From Streptococcus sp. (lineage in GTDB: Bacteria > Bacillota > Bacilli > Lactobacillales > Streptococcaceae): a stretch of DNA of 34,138 nt. The translations under genes and the position numbers were made by a program. The notes under the pieces were generated by a model, which saw only the letters and a program-made list of their open reading frames with translations, was not told the DNA's origin and ran no database searches. Of the stretch, positions 23,376-32,734 are shown in pieces. The stretch lies in contig JAUMZW010000016.1 in NCBI GenBank assembly GCA_030527925.1, positions 1 through 34,138 on the forward strand. Direction: 5' to 3'. The first letter of the stretch is position 1; the number at the start of each line of letters is the position of its first letter.

Positions 23376-25043
23376 ATGTATCAAAAATTATTAACCTATA
23401 AAAAAACATCTATTAGTCTTTTTATTGTTGGAATTTTATTCCTCAGTTTTCTTGTTTGGGAATTCATTAACTATTCAAAAGGACATGTTATTGATCGTTA
23501 TATTGCTGCTAGAAGCCTAAAAAAAGGTGACACTTTTGATAATATTAAAGAGTATCTTGTTTGGGCGGATACAAAGGAAAAAATAACATTTGATGAGGCT
23601 AAATATGCTGATTTTGACCGAATTTCATCAAGTGATAAAGATACGGTAAAAGAAGAGTTGAAATCAGCAACTTCCTCAGATGAGGTTTATGTTACTAGTG
23701 TTGGTAGACGATTTTTCTTTTTTCCAGATTATAAAATTGCAATGAAACCTTTAAGTTTGACAATAACAACCAATGTAAATGGTATGGATATCTTGTTGAA
23801 TAATAAAAAGGTTACAACGAGTGATTCTGAAAATTTTAAAACGACTGTAGAGCATCTTCCGAGAGCAAGTTATACTGCTTGGTTAGTTGGAACTTATAAG
23901 GACAGAGCTATTAAACTTAGTAAAGATTATGATGGTAGTCAAAAAGAGATTAATCTTGATGTGAGTTTTAAAAATTTTGTCGTGACAAGTAATTTAGCTG
24001 ACGCTGACCTTTATTTTGATAAGACTAAGATTGGAACTTTGACTGATGGAAGATATGAAGTTAAGGATTACCCATTGACAGCTTCTGCAAAGGCATATGT
24101 GAAAAAATCATTTTCTGATGGTAGTCTTGTGTCTAAGAAGAAAGACTTATCTGAGATAAGTGAGAATGAAACTGTTGTATTTAATGTTGAAAAGCAATTA
24201 GATGATACTACTGCAGGTCAATTATTAATTAATGCTTTTGATCAATTGGCTCAATACACAACCAACTTTAGTGACCCTTCTACAGTTACTCAATACTTTG
24301 AGGGTGGCACAAGTAACGGTTTTTATAAAGGTTTAAAATCGAGTGTACAGTCTAAGTTGATTACGGATAAACGTTTAGCTTCACAATTTAGTATTCCTAG
24401 CATTTTACTAACTAGTGTGACTCAAGTAGGAAAGACTAGCTATACTATCGGCTTTTCAGCGACTTATAATTTTTATTTTGATAAAGCGACTGATACTAAA
24501 AATGAAACTTATGGGAATGTGGTCCAAAATCTGACAGGAGTTTTAACTGCAAAAAAAGTTGGCGATTCTTATCAAGTTTCAAAAACAGGAGATCAAAATA
24601 TTACGGTTTCAAGTGAGGATAGTCAACTTAAGAAAGATAAAAAGGTAGAGAAAAAGACAGAGAATACTCTATCTTCCTTCCCAAGCGCGCTTATCGGAAC
24701 GTGGAAGGGTGAAAGTAATGGCTCAACTTTTACTTTTATCTTTAGTGATAATGGAACCATTACTAAGAAAGTTAAGACTGATGATTCTGATGAGGAAAAG
24801 GTTTATACTGCTAAGGTTACCAAATTAACTGAAAAAGCAAGTGGGCTTTATCTTTATGATTATGATTCAAGTTCTGAACTCTCTGCATTTACAGTTGGTG
24901 GTATTGGAGGTGTTGGTGTCAAATATGCCTATGGTATCAAATTTGATGGAACTACTGCAACTCCAGTTATTTGGCAAGCAGCTACTGATGATGATTTTGA
25001 TTACACACAACCATCAGGTGGGCTAAGTCTTAAGAAAGAATAA
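23376..25043 (+). CDS. TcaA-like membrane protein
   Basis: The 555-residue protein has a short cytoplasmic start (MYQKLLTYKKTS), one membrane helix (about 14-33) and a large extracellular part: an early region with FFFFPDYKIAMKPLSLTITT, two Ig-like segments (VNGMDILLNNKKVTT; ADADLYFDKTKIGTL), an NTF2-like domain (AFDQLAQYTTNFSDPSTVTQ to about residue 430) and a C-terminal lipocalin-like segment (ALIGTWKGESNGSTFTFIFS). The order resembles TcaA/YvbJ proteins, linked in other Firmicutes to glycopeptide susceptibility and cell-wall functions, but the usual N-terminal zinc ribbon is absent. ATG 23376 has AGTGAGG upstream; the 25 extra codons in frame cross the promoter. Cell-wall role is an inference. 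Confidence 0.7.
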   Translation: MYQKLLTYKKTSISLFIVGILFLSFLVWEFINYSKGHVIDRYIAARSLKKGDTFDNIKEYLVWADTKEKITFDEAKYADFDRISSSDKDTVKEELKSATSSDEVYVTSVGRRFFFFPDYKIAMKPLSLTITTNVNGMDILLNNKKVTTSDSENFKTTVEHLPRASYTAWLVGTYKDRAIKLSKDYDGSQKEINLDVSFKNFVVTSNLADADLYFDKTKIGTLTDGRYEVKDYPLTASAKAYVKKSFSDGSLVSKKKDLSEISENETVVFNVEKQLDDTTAGQLLINAFDQLAQYTTNFSDPSTVTQYFEGGTSNGFYKGLKSSVQSKLITDKRLASQFSIPSILLTSVTQVGKTSYTIGFSATYNFYFDKATDTKNETYGNVVQNLTGVLTAKKVGDSYQVSKTGDQNITVSSEDSQLKKDKKVEKKTENTLSSFPSALIGTWKGESNGSTFTFIFSDNGTITKKVKTDDSDEEKVYTAKVTKLTEKASGLYLYDYDSSSELSAFTVGGIGGVGVKYAYGIKFDGTTATPVIWQAATDDDFDYTQPSGGLSLKKE

Positions 25044-25098
25044 ATCAAAAAATCCCCAAAACACTACTTATTTTGTGTTTAAGGGATTTTTTGATTTA
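25044..25098 (+). terminator. Intrinsic terminator between convergent genes
   Basis: AAATCAAAAAATCCC pairs with GGGATTTTTTGATTT around a loop that itself contains AAAACAC/GTGTTT. The symmetry allows use from both strands. Confidence 0.85.
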
Positions 25099-25488
25099 AT
25101 AAGTACCGATAAGGTATAGGAAAAGGTCTGTATATTTAGTAGATGCTTGACTGAGTAGGGGAATTAAGAGAGCATTAAGTTCATCTTGAATCATATTTAC
25201 TAGAGTTTTTGTTTAGAAGTTTCTAAAACCAATGTATCCGATAAGGTTTCAATACTAAATTGACTAGGTTCTTGATTATAGAAACTATTAAAAGATGTTA
25301 GTAAATGTTGTTTTTTAAAAAATTGCAGGATAATATCATCTCCATCATGATTATGCCACATTCGGACAATACCATCTTGGATAAGATAGAGTTTTGATGC
25401 GGTATTCCTTCCAATAAAAGAGTGGTCTTTTTTGGGGGAATGCTTTTTTCATGAGTTTAATAATAGTTTCTGGAAGAATTGTTGCCAT
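25096..25488 (-). pseudogene. Broken Crp/Fnr-type regulator, N-terminal domain only
   Basis: An ATG at 25488 with GGAG upstream starts MATILPETIIKLMKKAFP, two bases after the stop of the pseudouridine synthase gene. A frameshift at the CCCCC/A6 stretch near 25437 moves the frame; the continuation reads SKLYLIQDGIVRMWHNHDGD and LQFFKKQHLLTSFNSFYNQE, a cyclic-nucleotide-binding beta-roll pattern. It stops at TAG 25202, and a third frame adds IQDELNALLIPLLSQ before TAA at 25096. The DNA-binding helix-turn-helix of Crp/Fnr proteins is missing. At least two frameshifts and a 3' truncation make it a decayed gene. The family call rests on my own translation. Confidence 0.65.
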
Positions 25489-25489
25489 T

Positions 25490-26359
25490 TTATCTCCATT
25501 TTTTAAGTTCATTTTCAAAACTTTTAGATGAAGCTTTAACAGTTATTTTTTCTAGGGTTAGGGGGTGACGAAGGGTCAGATGATGAGCATGTAACATGAG
25601 ACGCCCTATTGCTTTTGGATGATATAGGGGATCACCGATGATAGCGTGTTGGTGATGTGAAAGGTGAACCCTAATCTGATGAGTGCGCCCAGTTTCTAGT
25701 TGGCAATTGATGAGACAAGTCTTTGGAAATTGCTTTAGTCGTGTGATATGTGTGATAGCAGTTTGGCCATGCTTTGGGTCGACACATCGTTTTCTTCGAT
25801 CGTGGCGGTGCCGTCCTATTTTATCTTTAATGGTTAGTTCTTTTTGAGAAATTTGTCCTTGAACCAGCGCCCAGTAGTCACGTTTGATTTGTTTTTTTTC
25901 AAGTTGCCGATTTAAAAGGGGAAGGATAAAAGGATTTTTTGCAAAAACAATTGCACCGCTAGTTTCCATATCAAGGCGATGCACAACATAACAGGTTTGA
26001 CCTGTATATGTCGAAACATGGTTAAGAAGAGCAATCTCGTTTGGTTGGTTAGCATGAGTTTTCATACCTTCTGGTTTGTTTACAATGATGAGGTGTTCGT
26101 CTTGATATAAACATTCTACAAGTTTACTATTTCCAAGTGGGATTGTTTTTTCGGGATAGTCTTCTTGGTCAAAGGTAAGGGTCACAAGGTCACCCTTTTT
26201 AACGACTGTTTGCCAATTGACCTTTTCATTATTAATCATAACGTTTTTTTTAACTCTTAGAAAATGCCTAATTTTACGTGGAACGAGGTAGTTGTTTTCT
26301 AAAAGTTCTTTGACACTACATTGCTCAAAATGGTTTGTTATCGTGATTATTAAGTTCAT
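25490..26359 (-). CDS. RNA pseudouridine synthase, RluA family
   Basis: The 289-residue enzyme converts uridine to pseudouridine in rRNA or tRNA. It has an N-terminal S4-like part (VPRKIRHFLRVKKNVMINNE) and the RluA catalytic domain: LIIVNKPEGMKTHA (about 90-103), VVHRLDMETSGAIVFAK with catalytic D130, and CQLETGRTHQIRVHLSHHQH, then GDPLY. RluA/RluC/RluD/YhcT assignment and the exact target base cannot be decided. Full length. It is transcribed away from pbp2a, divergently, and its stop is next to the start of the broken Crp/Fnr-type gene. Confidence 0.92.
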   Translation of the reverse strand: MNLIITITNHFEQCSVKELLENNYLVPRKIRHFLRVKKNVMINNEKVNWQTVVKKGDLVTLTFDQEDYPEKTIPLGNSKLVECLYQDEHLIIVNKPEGMKTHANQPNEIALLNHVSTYTGQTCYVVHRLDMETSGAIVFAKNPFILPLLNRQLEKKQIKRDYWALVQGQISQKELTIKDKIGRHRHDRRKRCVDPKHGQTAITHITRLKQFPKTCLINCQLETGRTHQIRVHLSHHQHAIIGDPLYHPKAIGRLMLHAHHLTLRHPLTLEKITVKASSKSFENELKKWR

Positions 26360-26459
26360 TCTTTTATTATAGCACGTTATGAAGTAAAGTTCTTTGTTAG
26401 CTTTTTCCTTAGTTGATTGTAGGAAGTATAGGCTAATATTAGGTAGAATTTATGAAAAT

Positions 26460-26468
26460 TGCTATAAT
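26460..26468 (+). promoter_or_regulatory. Extended -10 promoter of pbp2a, leaderless
   Basis: TGCTATAAT is a perfect extended -10. Its last base is 7 bp before the A of the ATG at 26475, exactly where transcription should begin, and no ribosome-binding site lies between. Confidence 0.6.
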
Positions 26469-26474
26469 AGTTTT

Positions 26475-28802
26475 ATGTCATTATTAGAGTTATTAAAAAA
26501 GAAATTTTTACCTCGACAAAACGAAGAGGTAGTAGATAATGAATTATCTCATTTAAAGGAAGATCAAGAAGAGAGTGTTTCGATTGCATCAGATAGGGAG
26601 ATAGATGATATAGACTACGAAACTTCAAGAGATGATCATACCTTTAAGAGAAGTAGGAATTATCAAGAAAAGGAAAAACATTATCCGAAATGGGTGAGGG
26701 CAATCTTGAAATTGGTTCCTTCACCTAGAAATCCAATTAGACAGTTTTGGCGTCGTTATCATATCGGAAAAATTTTAGTGATTATTTGTGCTTGTTTTGT
26801 ACTTATTGTTGGCTCATATTTATTTTATTTGTCAAAAACGGCAAAGGTATCAGACCTTCAAAGTGCCCTAAAAGCGACAACAGTTATCTATGATAAGAAT
26901 GGTGAGTCAGCAGGTAGTTTATCTGGTCAAAAGGGAACTTATGTTGAGTTAGATGCTATATCGGATAATTTAGAGCAGGCAGTTATTGCAACGGAAGACC
27001 GTAGTTTTTATAAAAATAAAGGTGTTAATTTCTCACGTTTCTTTTTAGCTATTCTCACAGGTGGCCATTTTGGTGGGGGTTCTACTATCACCCAACAATT
27101 GGCTAAAAATGCCTATCTTAGCCAAGAGCAAAGTATTAAGCGTAAAGCTAGAGAGTTTTTCCTTGCCCTTGAATTGACAAAAAAATACACTAAGGACCAA
27201 ATTTTGACCATGTATCTTAATAACGCTTATTTTGGAAATGGTGTTTGGGGTGTTGAAGATGCTAGTCAGAAGTATTTTGGGGTATCAGCAGCAGATTTAA
27301 CAGTTGATGAAGCGGCTACTTTAGCAGGTATGCTTAAAGGACCAGAAATCTATAACCCTTATTATTCAACAAAAAATGCTACAAATCGTAGGGATACTGT
27401 CTTGGGTGTGATGGTGGATGCTAAAGTTTTAACAGAAGCACAAGCTAAAGAATATGAGTCAGTTGATATGAGTAGCCGTCTTCAGGATACTTATCAAGGG
27501 AAATCATCTGATTACAAGTATCCGTCTTATTTTGATGCAGTTATAAATGAGGCAATTTCAAAATATGGTTTAAGTGAAAAAGATATTGTTAATAATGGTT
27601 ATCGTATTTATACTGAGCTAGACCAAAATTATCAAACAGGTATGCAAACAACTTTTGATAATGATGCTCTTTTCCCTGTTTCAGATTATGATGGCACCAG
27701 TGCTCAAGCAGCCAGTGTAGCACTTGATCCTAAAACAGGAGGGGTCAGAGGTTTAGTTGGTCGTGTCGACAGTACAGAAAATCCAACATTTAGAAGTTTT
27801 AACTATGCGACACAGTCAAAAAGAAGTCCAGGTTCGACAATTAAGCCTTTAATTGTTTATTCTCCTGCAATAGCAGCAGGGTGGTCTATTGATACGAGTT
27901 TACCAAATAGTCCTATGGATTTTAATGGTTATACGCCTAATAATTATGGAAGTATTGCTACAGAGGATATTCCTATGTATCAAGCCTTGGCTAATTCATA
28001 TAACATTCCAGCAGTTTATACAGTAGATAAATTAGGAATTAGTAAAGCCATATCATATGGGAAAAAGTTTGGACTTGATATGGATTCAGCCAAACAAGAA
28101 TTAGGTATTGCCCTAGGTGGGGGAGTGGTAACCAATCCTCTAGAAATGGCGGAAGCTTATTCTACTTTTGCTACGGGAGGAGTTAAACATCAGGCTCATC
28201 TGATAAGTCGTATTGAGAATGCAAATGGTAAAGTGGTCAAATCTTTTACAGATAAAGCAACACGAGTAATTAGTCAATCTGTTTCAGATAAGATGACCAG
28301 TATGATGTTAGGGACATTTTCAAATGGTACAGCTGTCAATGCTAATGTTTATGGTTATACTATGGCAGGAAAAACAGGAACGACGGAAACTGATTTTAAT
28401 GCCGACTTAGCAAGTGACCAATGGGTAATCGGTTATACACCAGATGTTGTTATCAGTCAGTGGGTCGGATTTAATAAAACAGATGAAAACCACTATCTAT
28501 CAGATTCAAGTGCAGGAACAGCGTCAACTATTTTTAGTACAGAAGCGTCTTATATCTTGCCATATACTGAAGGAACGACTTTTACACAAGAAAATGCCTA
28601 TGCACAAAACGGAATTGCTGCTACTTATAGTACCACTAATGAAACCGATACGACTGTCGACTCAGGTTCTAAAGACATCATTGATAGTATTAAAGAGTCA
28701 GCTCAAGAAGCTGGCAAAACAATAAGTAATGCTGTTGAGGATGCACATCTAAAAGAGAGGGCAGAAAGTGTCTGGAATTCTATTATAGACTACTTCAGAT
28801 AA
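26475..28802 (+). CDS. pbp2a: Class A penicillin-binding protein 2a
   Basis: This 775-residue bifunctional enzyme polymerises and cross-links peptidoglycan. Order: a charged cytoplasmic tail (1-97), one membrane helix (about 98-118), the glycosyltransferase domain with catalytic E174 (IATEDRSFYKNKGVNF), GGSTITQQLAKNAYLS (201-216) and KYTKDQILTMYLNNAYFGNG, then the transpeptidase domain with S454-T-I-K457, S508-Y-N510 and K633-T-G635. Sequence and architecture match pneumococcal Pbp2a. The cytoplasmic tail is long and acidic (EDQEESVSIASDREIDDIDY). I chose ATG 26475, the first with the family start; upstream in-frame codons lie in the promoter. rpmG follows after about 48 bp. Confidence 0.93.
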   Translation: MSLLELLKKKFLPRQNEEVVDNELSHLKEDQEESVSIASDREIDDIDYETSRDDHTFKRSRNYQEKEKHYPKWVRAILKLVPSPRNPIRQFWRRYHIGKILVIICACFVLIVGSYLFYLSKTAKVSDLQSALKATTVIYDKNGESAGSLSGQKGTYVELDAISDNLEQAVIATEDRSFYKNKGVNFSRFFLAILTGGHFGGGSTITQQLAKNAYLSQEQSIKRKAREFFLALELTKKYTKDQILTMYLNNAYFGNGVWGVEDASQKYFGVSAADLTVDEAATLAGMLKGPEIYNPYYSTKNATNRRDTVLGVMVDAKVLTEAQAKEYESVDMSSRLQDTYQGKSSDYKYPSYFDAVINEAISKYGLSEKDIVNNGYRIYTELDQNYQTGMQTTFDNDALFPVSDYDGTSAQAASVALDPKTGGVRGLVGRVDSTENPTFRSFNYATQSKRSPGSTIKPLIVYSPAIAAGWSIDTSLPNSPMDFNGYTPNNYGSIATEDIPMYQALANSYNIPAVYTVDKLGISKAISYGKKFGLDMDSAKQELGIALGGGVVTNPLEMAEAYSTFATGGVKHQAHLISRIENANGKVVKSFTDKATRVISQSVSDKMTSMMLGTFSNGTAVNANVYGYTMAGKTGTTETDFNADLASDQWVIGYTPDVVISQWVGFNKTDENHYLSDSSAGTASTIFSTEASYILPYTEGTTFTQENAYAQNGIAATYSTTNETDTTVDSGSKDIIDSIKESAQEAGKTISNAVEDAHLKERAESVWNSIIDYFR

Positions 28803-28850
28803 CTTGCGTGAAAACCTAATAAATGGTAAAATGAAGATTACGGAGGCATT

Positions 28851-29003
28851 ATGGCACAGAAAAAAGCAAGTCTAGCTTGCACAGATTGTGGGAGTAGGAA
28901 TTACTCAATTGGTATTAGCAGTAATCCAAAGCAAGTCAGACTAGAAGTTAATAAGTTTTGTAAGCATTGTAAAAAGTATACACTACATAAAGAAACACGC
29001 TAA
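28851..29003 (+). CDS. rpmG: 50S ribosomal protein L33
   Basis: A 50-residue protein, [20 protein letters not shown] to HKETR, with the zinc-binding pairs C10-x2-C13 and C37-x2-C40, so a zinc-containing (C+) L33. RBS GGAGG precedes the ATG. rpmG-secE-nusG is the conserved order in Firmicutes. Confidence 0.95.
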   Translation: MAQKKASLACTDCGSRNYSIGISSNPKQVRLEVNKFCKHCKKYTLHKETR

Positions 29004-29023
29004 TCGGCGATAAGGAGTAAGAC

Positions 29024-29200
29024 GTGAAATTTATAGCAGGGACATTTAAGTTATTAAAGGATACAACCTGGCCAACACGTAAACAACGTTGGGTTGATTT
29101 CTTCTCAGTAATTCAATATACAGTATTCTTTTCTATTATCATTTTTGTATTTGATAAGTTATTATCATTAGGGATTTTAGAATTGATAAGTCGATTCTAA
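29024..29200 (+). CDS. secE: Preprotein translocase subunit SecE
   Basis: A 58-residue protein starting at a GTG with AAGGAG upstream (29012-29017). It has the short Gram-positive SecE plan: KFIAGTFKLLKDTTWPTRKQ, where TWPTRKQ is the conserved amphipathic-helix motif, followed by one membrane segment (VIQYTVFFSIIIFVFDKLL). It clamps SecY in the SecYEG channel. Confidence 0.93.
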   Translation: MKFIAGTFKLLKDTTWPTRKQRWVDFFSVIQYTVFFSIIIFVFDKLLSLGILELISRF

Positions 29201-29216
29201 TTAATAGTGTCATTTA

Positions 29217-29246
29217 TTGACAGACAAAGCTAATTTTTATTATAAT
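29217..29246 (+). promoter_or_regulatory. Promoter of nusG
   Basis: Consensus TTGACA (29217-29222), 18 bp, TATAAT (29241-29246). This is the best full -35/-10 promoter in the window; transcription would begin near 29253, only 14 bp before a terminator hairpin. Confidence 0.75.
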
Positions 29247-29266
29247 ATAGACAAGAAAACACCAAT

Positions 29267-29288
29267 AAAAAAGCCGTTAGGCTTTTTT
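29267..29288 (+). terminator. Terminator or attenuator between promoter and nusG
   Basis: AAAAAAGCC (29267-29275), loop GTTA, GGCTTTTTT (29280-29288). It ends rpmG-secE transcripts, but it also lies between the nusG promoter and the nusG RBS (AAAGGA, 29295-29300), so it can act as an attenuator. Confidence 0.8.
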
Positions 29289-29306
29289 ATAATGAAAGGA
29301 CAGCAA

Positions 29307-29846
29307 ATGCTAGATAGTTTTGACAAAGGTTGGTTTGTACTACAAACATACTCAGGTTATGAAAATAAAGTCAAGGAGAACTTGTTACAACGAGCTCAAA
29401 CTTATAACATGTTAGACAATATTTTACGTGTTGAAATCCCTACTCAAACAGTAAATGTTGAAAAAAATGGTAAGACCAAAGAAATTGAAGAAAACCGTTT
29501 TCCAGGATATGTTTTGGTAGAGATGGTCATGACGGACGAAGCATGGTTTGTTGTTCGTAATACGCCTAATGTCACAGGGTTTGTGGGTTCACATGGTAAC
29601 CGTTCAAAACCGACTCCGCTTTTAGAAGAAGAAATTAGGTCAATATTAATTTCAATGGGACAAACGGTTGATGTTTTTGACACTAACATTAAAGAAGGTG
29701 ACGTTGTTCAAATTATCGATGGTGCTTTCATGGGGCAAGAAGGTCGTGTAATTGAGATTGAAAATAATAAAGTAAAAATTATGATTAACATGTTTGGTTC
29801 AGAAACACAAGCCGAACTAGAATTGTATCAAATTGCTGAGTTATAA
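29307..29846 (+). CDS. nusG: Transcription termination/antitermination factor NusG
   Basis: The 179-residue protein has the NGN domain (KGWFVLQTYSGYENKVKENL, then FPGYVLVEM and RNTPNVTGFVGS) that binds RNA polymerase, and a C-terminal KOW domain (EGDVVQIIDGAFMGQEGRVI). It influences pausing, termination and coupling. ATG 29307 has AAAGGA upstream; the frame is open further upstream but across the promoter and hairpin. A terminator follows. In S. pyogenes nga-ifs-slo follow nusG; here leuS is next. Confidence 0.95.
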   Translation: MLDSFDKGWFVLQTYSGYENKVKENLLQRAQTYNMLDNILRVEIPTQTVNVEKNGKTKEIEENRFPGYVLVEMVMTDEAWFVVRNTPNVTGFVGSHGNRSKPTPLLEEEIRSILISMGQTVDVFDTNIKEGDVVQIIDGAFMGQEGRVIEIENNKVKIMINMFGSETQAELELYQIAEL

Positions 29847-29874
29847 AAAAGAGAACCTTACGTTCTCTTTTTTT
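29845..29874 (+). terminator. Intrinsic terminator of nusG
   Basis: AAAAAAGAGAAC, loop, GTTCTCTTTTTTT, overlapping the stop codon. Confidence 0.88.
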
Positions 29875-29890
29875 GATGCTATTATCAACT

Positions 29891-30022
29891 TGTTATAATC
29901 TTTTTATTTATTCTAAGTGTGAAAATTGTTACCGTCATACGAGTTTAGGTCTTTTTTTTAGACCTGTGACCATTTAAGTATCATATGGTTTTCCGTACGG
30001 TCCCATAAATATGTGGTATAAT
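29891..30022 (+). promoter_or_regulatory. leuS leader with two extended -10 promoters and an inverted repeat
   Basis: Extended -10 elements occur at 29891-29899 (TGTTATAAT) and 30014-30022 (TGGTATAAT). Between them lies AGGTCT, seven T, AGACCT (29947-29965) and a CCGTACGG palindrome (29993-30000). No T-box hallmarks are seen. The downstream promoter gives a leader of about 22 nt with GGGAGAG before the ATG. Confidence 0.5.
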
Positions 30023-30050
30023 AGAAATATCATTGACTGGGAGAGTAAGT

Positions 30051-32552
30051 ATGACTTTTTATAACCATAAACATATTGAACAAAAATGGCAAAAATTTTG
30101 GGCAGATAACCATACATTTAAAACAGGAACTGACCAGACTAAACCAAATTTTTATGCTTTAGATATGTTCCCTTATCCAAGTGGGGCAGGTTTGCATGTT
30201 GGGCACCCTGAAGGATATACTGCAACAGATATCCTAAGTAGGTACAAACGTGCTAATGGGTACAATGTTCTTCACCCAATGGGGTGGGATGCTTTTGGTT
30301 TACCAGCGGAACAGTATGCAATGGATACAGGGAATGATCCTGCAGAATTTACTGCTAAGAATATTGCAACCTTTAAAAATCAGATTAACGCTCTTGGTTT
30401 CTCATATGATTGGGATAGAGAGATTAATACGACTGACCCTAATTATTATAAATGGACACAGTGGATTTTTACAAAATTATATGAAAAAGGCTTAGCTTAC
30501 GAAGCAGAAGTTCCAGTAAACTGGGTTGAGGAATTAGGAACTGCAATTGCTAATGAGGAAGTCTTACCAGATGGGACTTCTGAGCGTGGTGGTTATCCTG
30601 TTGTTAGAAAACCAATGCGCCAATGGATGTTAAAAATTACAGCTTATGCGGAGCGTTTACTAGAAGATTTGGATGACGTAGATTGGCCCGAATCGATTAA
30701 AGACATGCAACGTAATTGGATTGGAAAATCAACAGGTGCTAATGTTACTTTTAAGATTAAAGGAACTGATAAAACATTCACGGTCTTTACAACACGTCCA
30801 GATACTCTTTTTGGAGCAACATACGCTGTCTTATCTCCAGAGCATGAACTAGTTGATGTGATTACGACATCAGATTTTAAGGAAACTGTTGCTGAATACA
30901 AACATCAAGCAAGTTTAAAATCAGATTTAGCTCGTACGGATTTAAATAAAGATAAGACAGGAACTTTTACGGGGGCATATGCCATTAATCCTGTTAATGG
31001 TAAGGAAATTCCAATTTGGATTGCTGATTATGTCCTCTCAAGTTATGGTACAGGTGCTATTATGGCTGTACCAGCTCATGACGAGCGTGATTGGGAATTT
31101 GCTAAAACATTTGACCTTCCAATTATTCCAGTTTTAGAAGGTGGTAATGTTTCTGAGGCTGCATTCACCGAAGATGGTTTACATATCAATTCAGAATTTT
31201 TAGATGGTCTAGGTAAAGAAGAGGCTATTCAAAAAATGATTAATTGGTTAGAATCAGAAGGTGTTGGTCATGAAAAAGTGACGTATCGCTTACGTGATTG
31301 GTTATTCAGTCGTCAACGTTACTGGGGAGAGCCTATCCCAATTATTCATTGGGAGGATGGTACAAGCACAGCTGTTAAAGAGAGTGACTTACCGTTAATA
31401 TTGCCTGTCACTAAAGATATTAAACCATCAGGGACAGGAGAGAGCCCTTTGGCAAATCTTGAAGATTGGTTATATGTTACTCGTGAAGATGGTGTACGTG
31501 GTCGTCGAGAGACTAATACGATGCCACAATGGGCAGGTTCAAGTTGGTATTATCTTCGCTATATTGACCCACATAATAGTGAAAAATTAGCAGATGAAGA
31601 ATTGTTGAAACAATGGTTACCAGTCGATATTTATATCGGAGGGGCTGAACATGCTGTTCTTCACCTTTTATATGCACGTTTTTGGCATAAATTCCTATAC
31701 GATATTGGTGTTGTACCAACTAAAGAGCCTTTCCAAAAATTATTTAACCAAGGCATGATTTTAGGGACAAGTTATCGAGACCATCGTGGAGCTTTGGTTG
31801 CGACAGATAAGGTTGAAAAACGTGATGGTTCTTTTTATCACGTAGAAACTGGAGAAGTTTTAGAACAGGCACCAGCTAAGATGTCTAAATCTCTTAAGAA
31901 TGTCGTTAATCCAGATGATGTTGTAGAACAGTATGGTGCAGACACACTTCGTGTATACGAGATGTTTATGGGCCCACTTGATGCGTCTATTGCATGGTCT
32001 GAAGAAGGTCTCGAAGGTAGTCGTAAATTTTTAGACCGTGTTTATCGTTTATTAACAAGTAAAGAGATTGTTTCAACTAATAATGGTCATTTAGATAAGG
32101 TTTATCATGAAACTGTTAAGGCGGTGACAGAGCAATTAGAAGCTATGAAATTTAATACTGCGATTGCTCAATTAATGGTATTTGTAAATAGTGCAAATAA
32201 AGAAGATGTGTTATATATCGAATTTGCAAAAGGTTTTGTTCAATTGATAGCGCCATTTGCACCACATTTGGCTGAAGAATTATGGCAAAATCTAACTCAT
32301 AGTGAAGAGTCTATTTCCTATGTTGCTTGGCCTTTATATGATGCCTCTAAATTGGTTGAAAATGATGTTGAAATTGTTGTTCAAATTAAAGGTAAAGTTA
32401 GAGCTAAACTTATAGTTCCAAAAGACTCTACAAAGGAAGAATTGGAAGAACTTGCGTTGAATAATGAAAAAATCAAAGAATCTATATCAGGAAAGACAAT
32501 TATTAAAGTAATTATTGTGCCAAATAAGTTGGTTAATATTGTTACTAAATAA
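30051..32552 (+). CDS. leuS: Leucyl-tRNA synthetase
   Basis: The 833-residue class I synthetase charges tRNA-Leu. Motifs: HIGH variant H49-V-G-H52 in [19 protein letters not shown], the CP1 editing domain (about 220-420, with [17 protein letters not shown] and the [17 protein letters not shown] segment), [14 protein letters not shown], and KMSKS in [15 protein letters not shown]. Length is normal for Firmicutes. ATG 30051 has GGGAGAG upstream; the six codons before it in frame include the RBS and are rejected. Monocistronic, ending in a strong hairpin. Confidence 0.97.
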   Translation: MTFYNHKHIEQKWQKFWADNHTFKTGTDQTKPNFYALDMFPYPSGAGLHVGHPEGYTATDILSRYKRANGYNVLHPMGWDAFGLPAEQYAMDTGNDPAEFTAKNIATFKNQINALGFSYDWDREINTTDPNYYKWTQWIFTKLYEKGLAYEAEVPVNWVEELGTAIANEEVLPDGTSERGGYPVVRKPMRQWMLKITAYAERLLEDLDDVDWPESIKDMQRNWIGKSTGANVTFKIKGTDKTFTVFTTRPDTLFGATYAVLSPEHELVDVITTSDFKETVAEYKHQASLKSDLARTDLNKDKTGTFTGAYAINPVNGKEIPIWIADYVLSSYGTGAIMAVPAHDERDWEFAKTFDLPIIPVLEGGNVSEAAFTEDGLHINSEFLDGLGKEEAIQKMINWLESEGVGHEKVTYRLRDWLFSRQRYWGEPIPIIHWEDGTSTAVKESDLPLILPVTKDIKPSGTGESPLANLEDWLYVTREDGVRGRRETNTMPQWAGSSWYYLRYIDPHNSEKLADEELLKQWLPVDIYIGGAEHAVLHLLYARFWHKFLYDIGVVPTKEPFQKLFNQGMILGTSYRDHRGALVATDKVEKRDGSFYHVETGEVLEQAPAKMSKSLKNVVNPDDVVEQYGADTLRVYEMFMGPLDASIAWSEEGLEGSRKFLDRVYRLLTSKEIVSTNNGHLDKVYHETVKAVTEQLEAMKFNTAIAQLMVFVNSANKEDVLYIEFAKGFVQLIAPFAPHLAEELWQNLTHSEESISYVAWPLYDASKLVENDVEIVVQIKGKVRAKLIVPKDSTKEELEELALNNEKIKESISGKTIIKVIIVPNKLVNIVTK

Positions 32553-32565
32553 GATTTAAGTATGC

Positions 32566-32618
32566 AACAGGTTATAAATTTTGAGTTTTAAGCGAAACAT
32601 CAAGATTTATAACCTGTT
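32566..32618 (+). terminator. Intrinsic terminator of leuS
   Basis: AACAGGTTATAAA and TTTATAACCTGTT form a 13-bp stem; TTGA/TCAA extends it inward. The T tract after it is short and mixed with A. Confidence 0.7.
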
Positions 32619-32659
32619 TATTATTATAATTTTGTGTAAAATTAGTTAAACACATTTTC

Positions 32660-32696
32660 AGTAAACGTTTACAAAAACCGAAAAATAGTTTATAAT
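32660..32696 (+). promoter_or_regulatory. galM promoter with cre/LacI-family operator over the -35
   Basis: TTTACA (32668-32673), 17 bp, TATAAT (32691-32696). The -35 lies within the palindrome GTAAACGTTTAC (32661-32672); on the minus strand TTGTAAACGTTTACT (32674-32660) matches the cre consensus at every defined position. CcpA, or a GalR-like LacI-family repressor, would compete directly with RNA polymerase. Confidence 0.65.
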
Positions 32697-32734
32697 ATAA
32701 TTAAATATATTGATATATATAGGAAGATTTGTAG

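Noticed and set aside
29880..30050. T-box riboswitch upstream of leuS
   Set aside because: The conserved T-box sequence (AGGGTGGNACCGCG type) and a specifier-loop stem are not present; the leader is also short.
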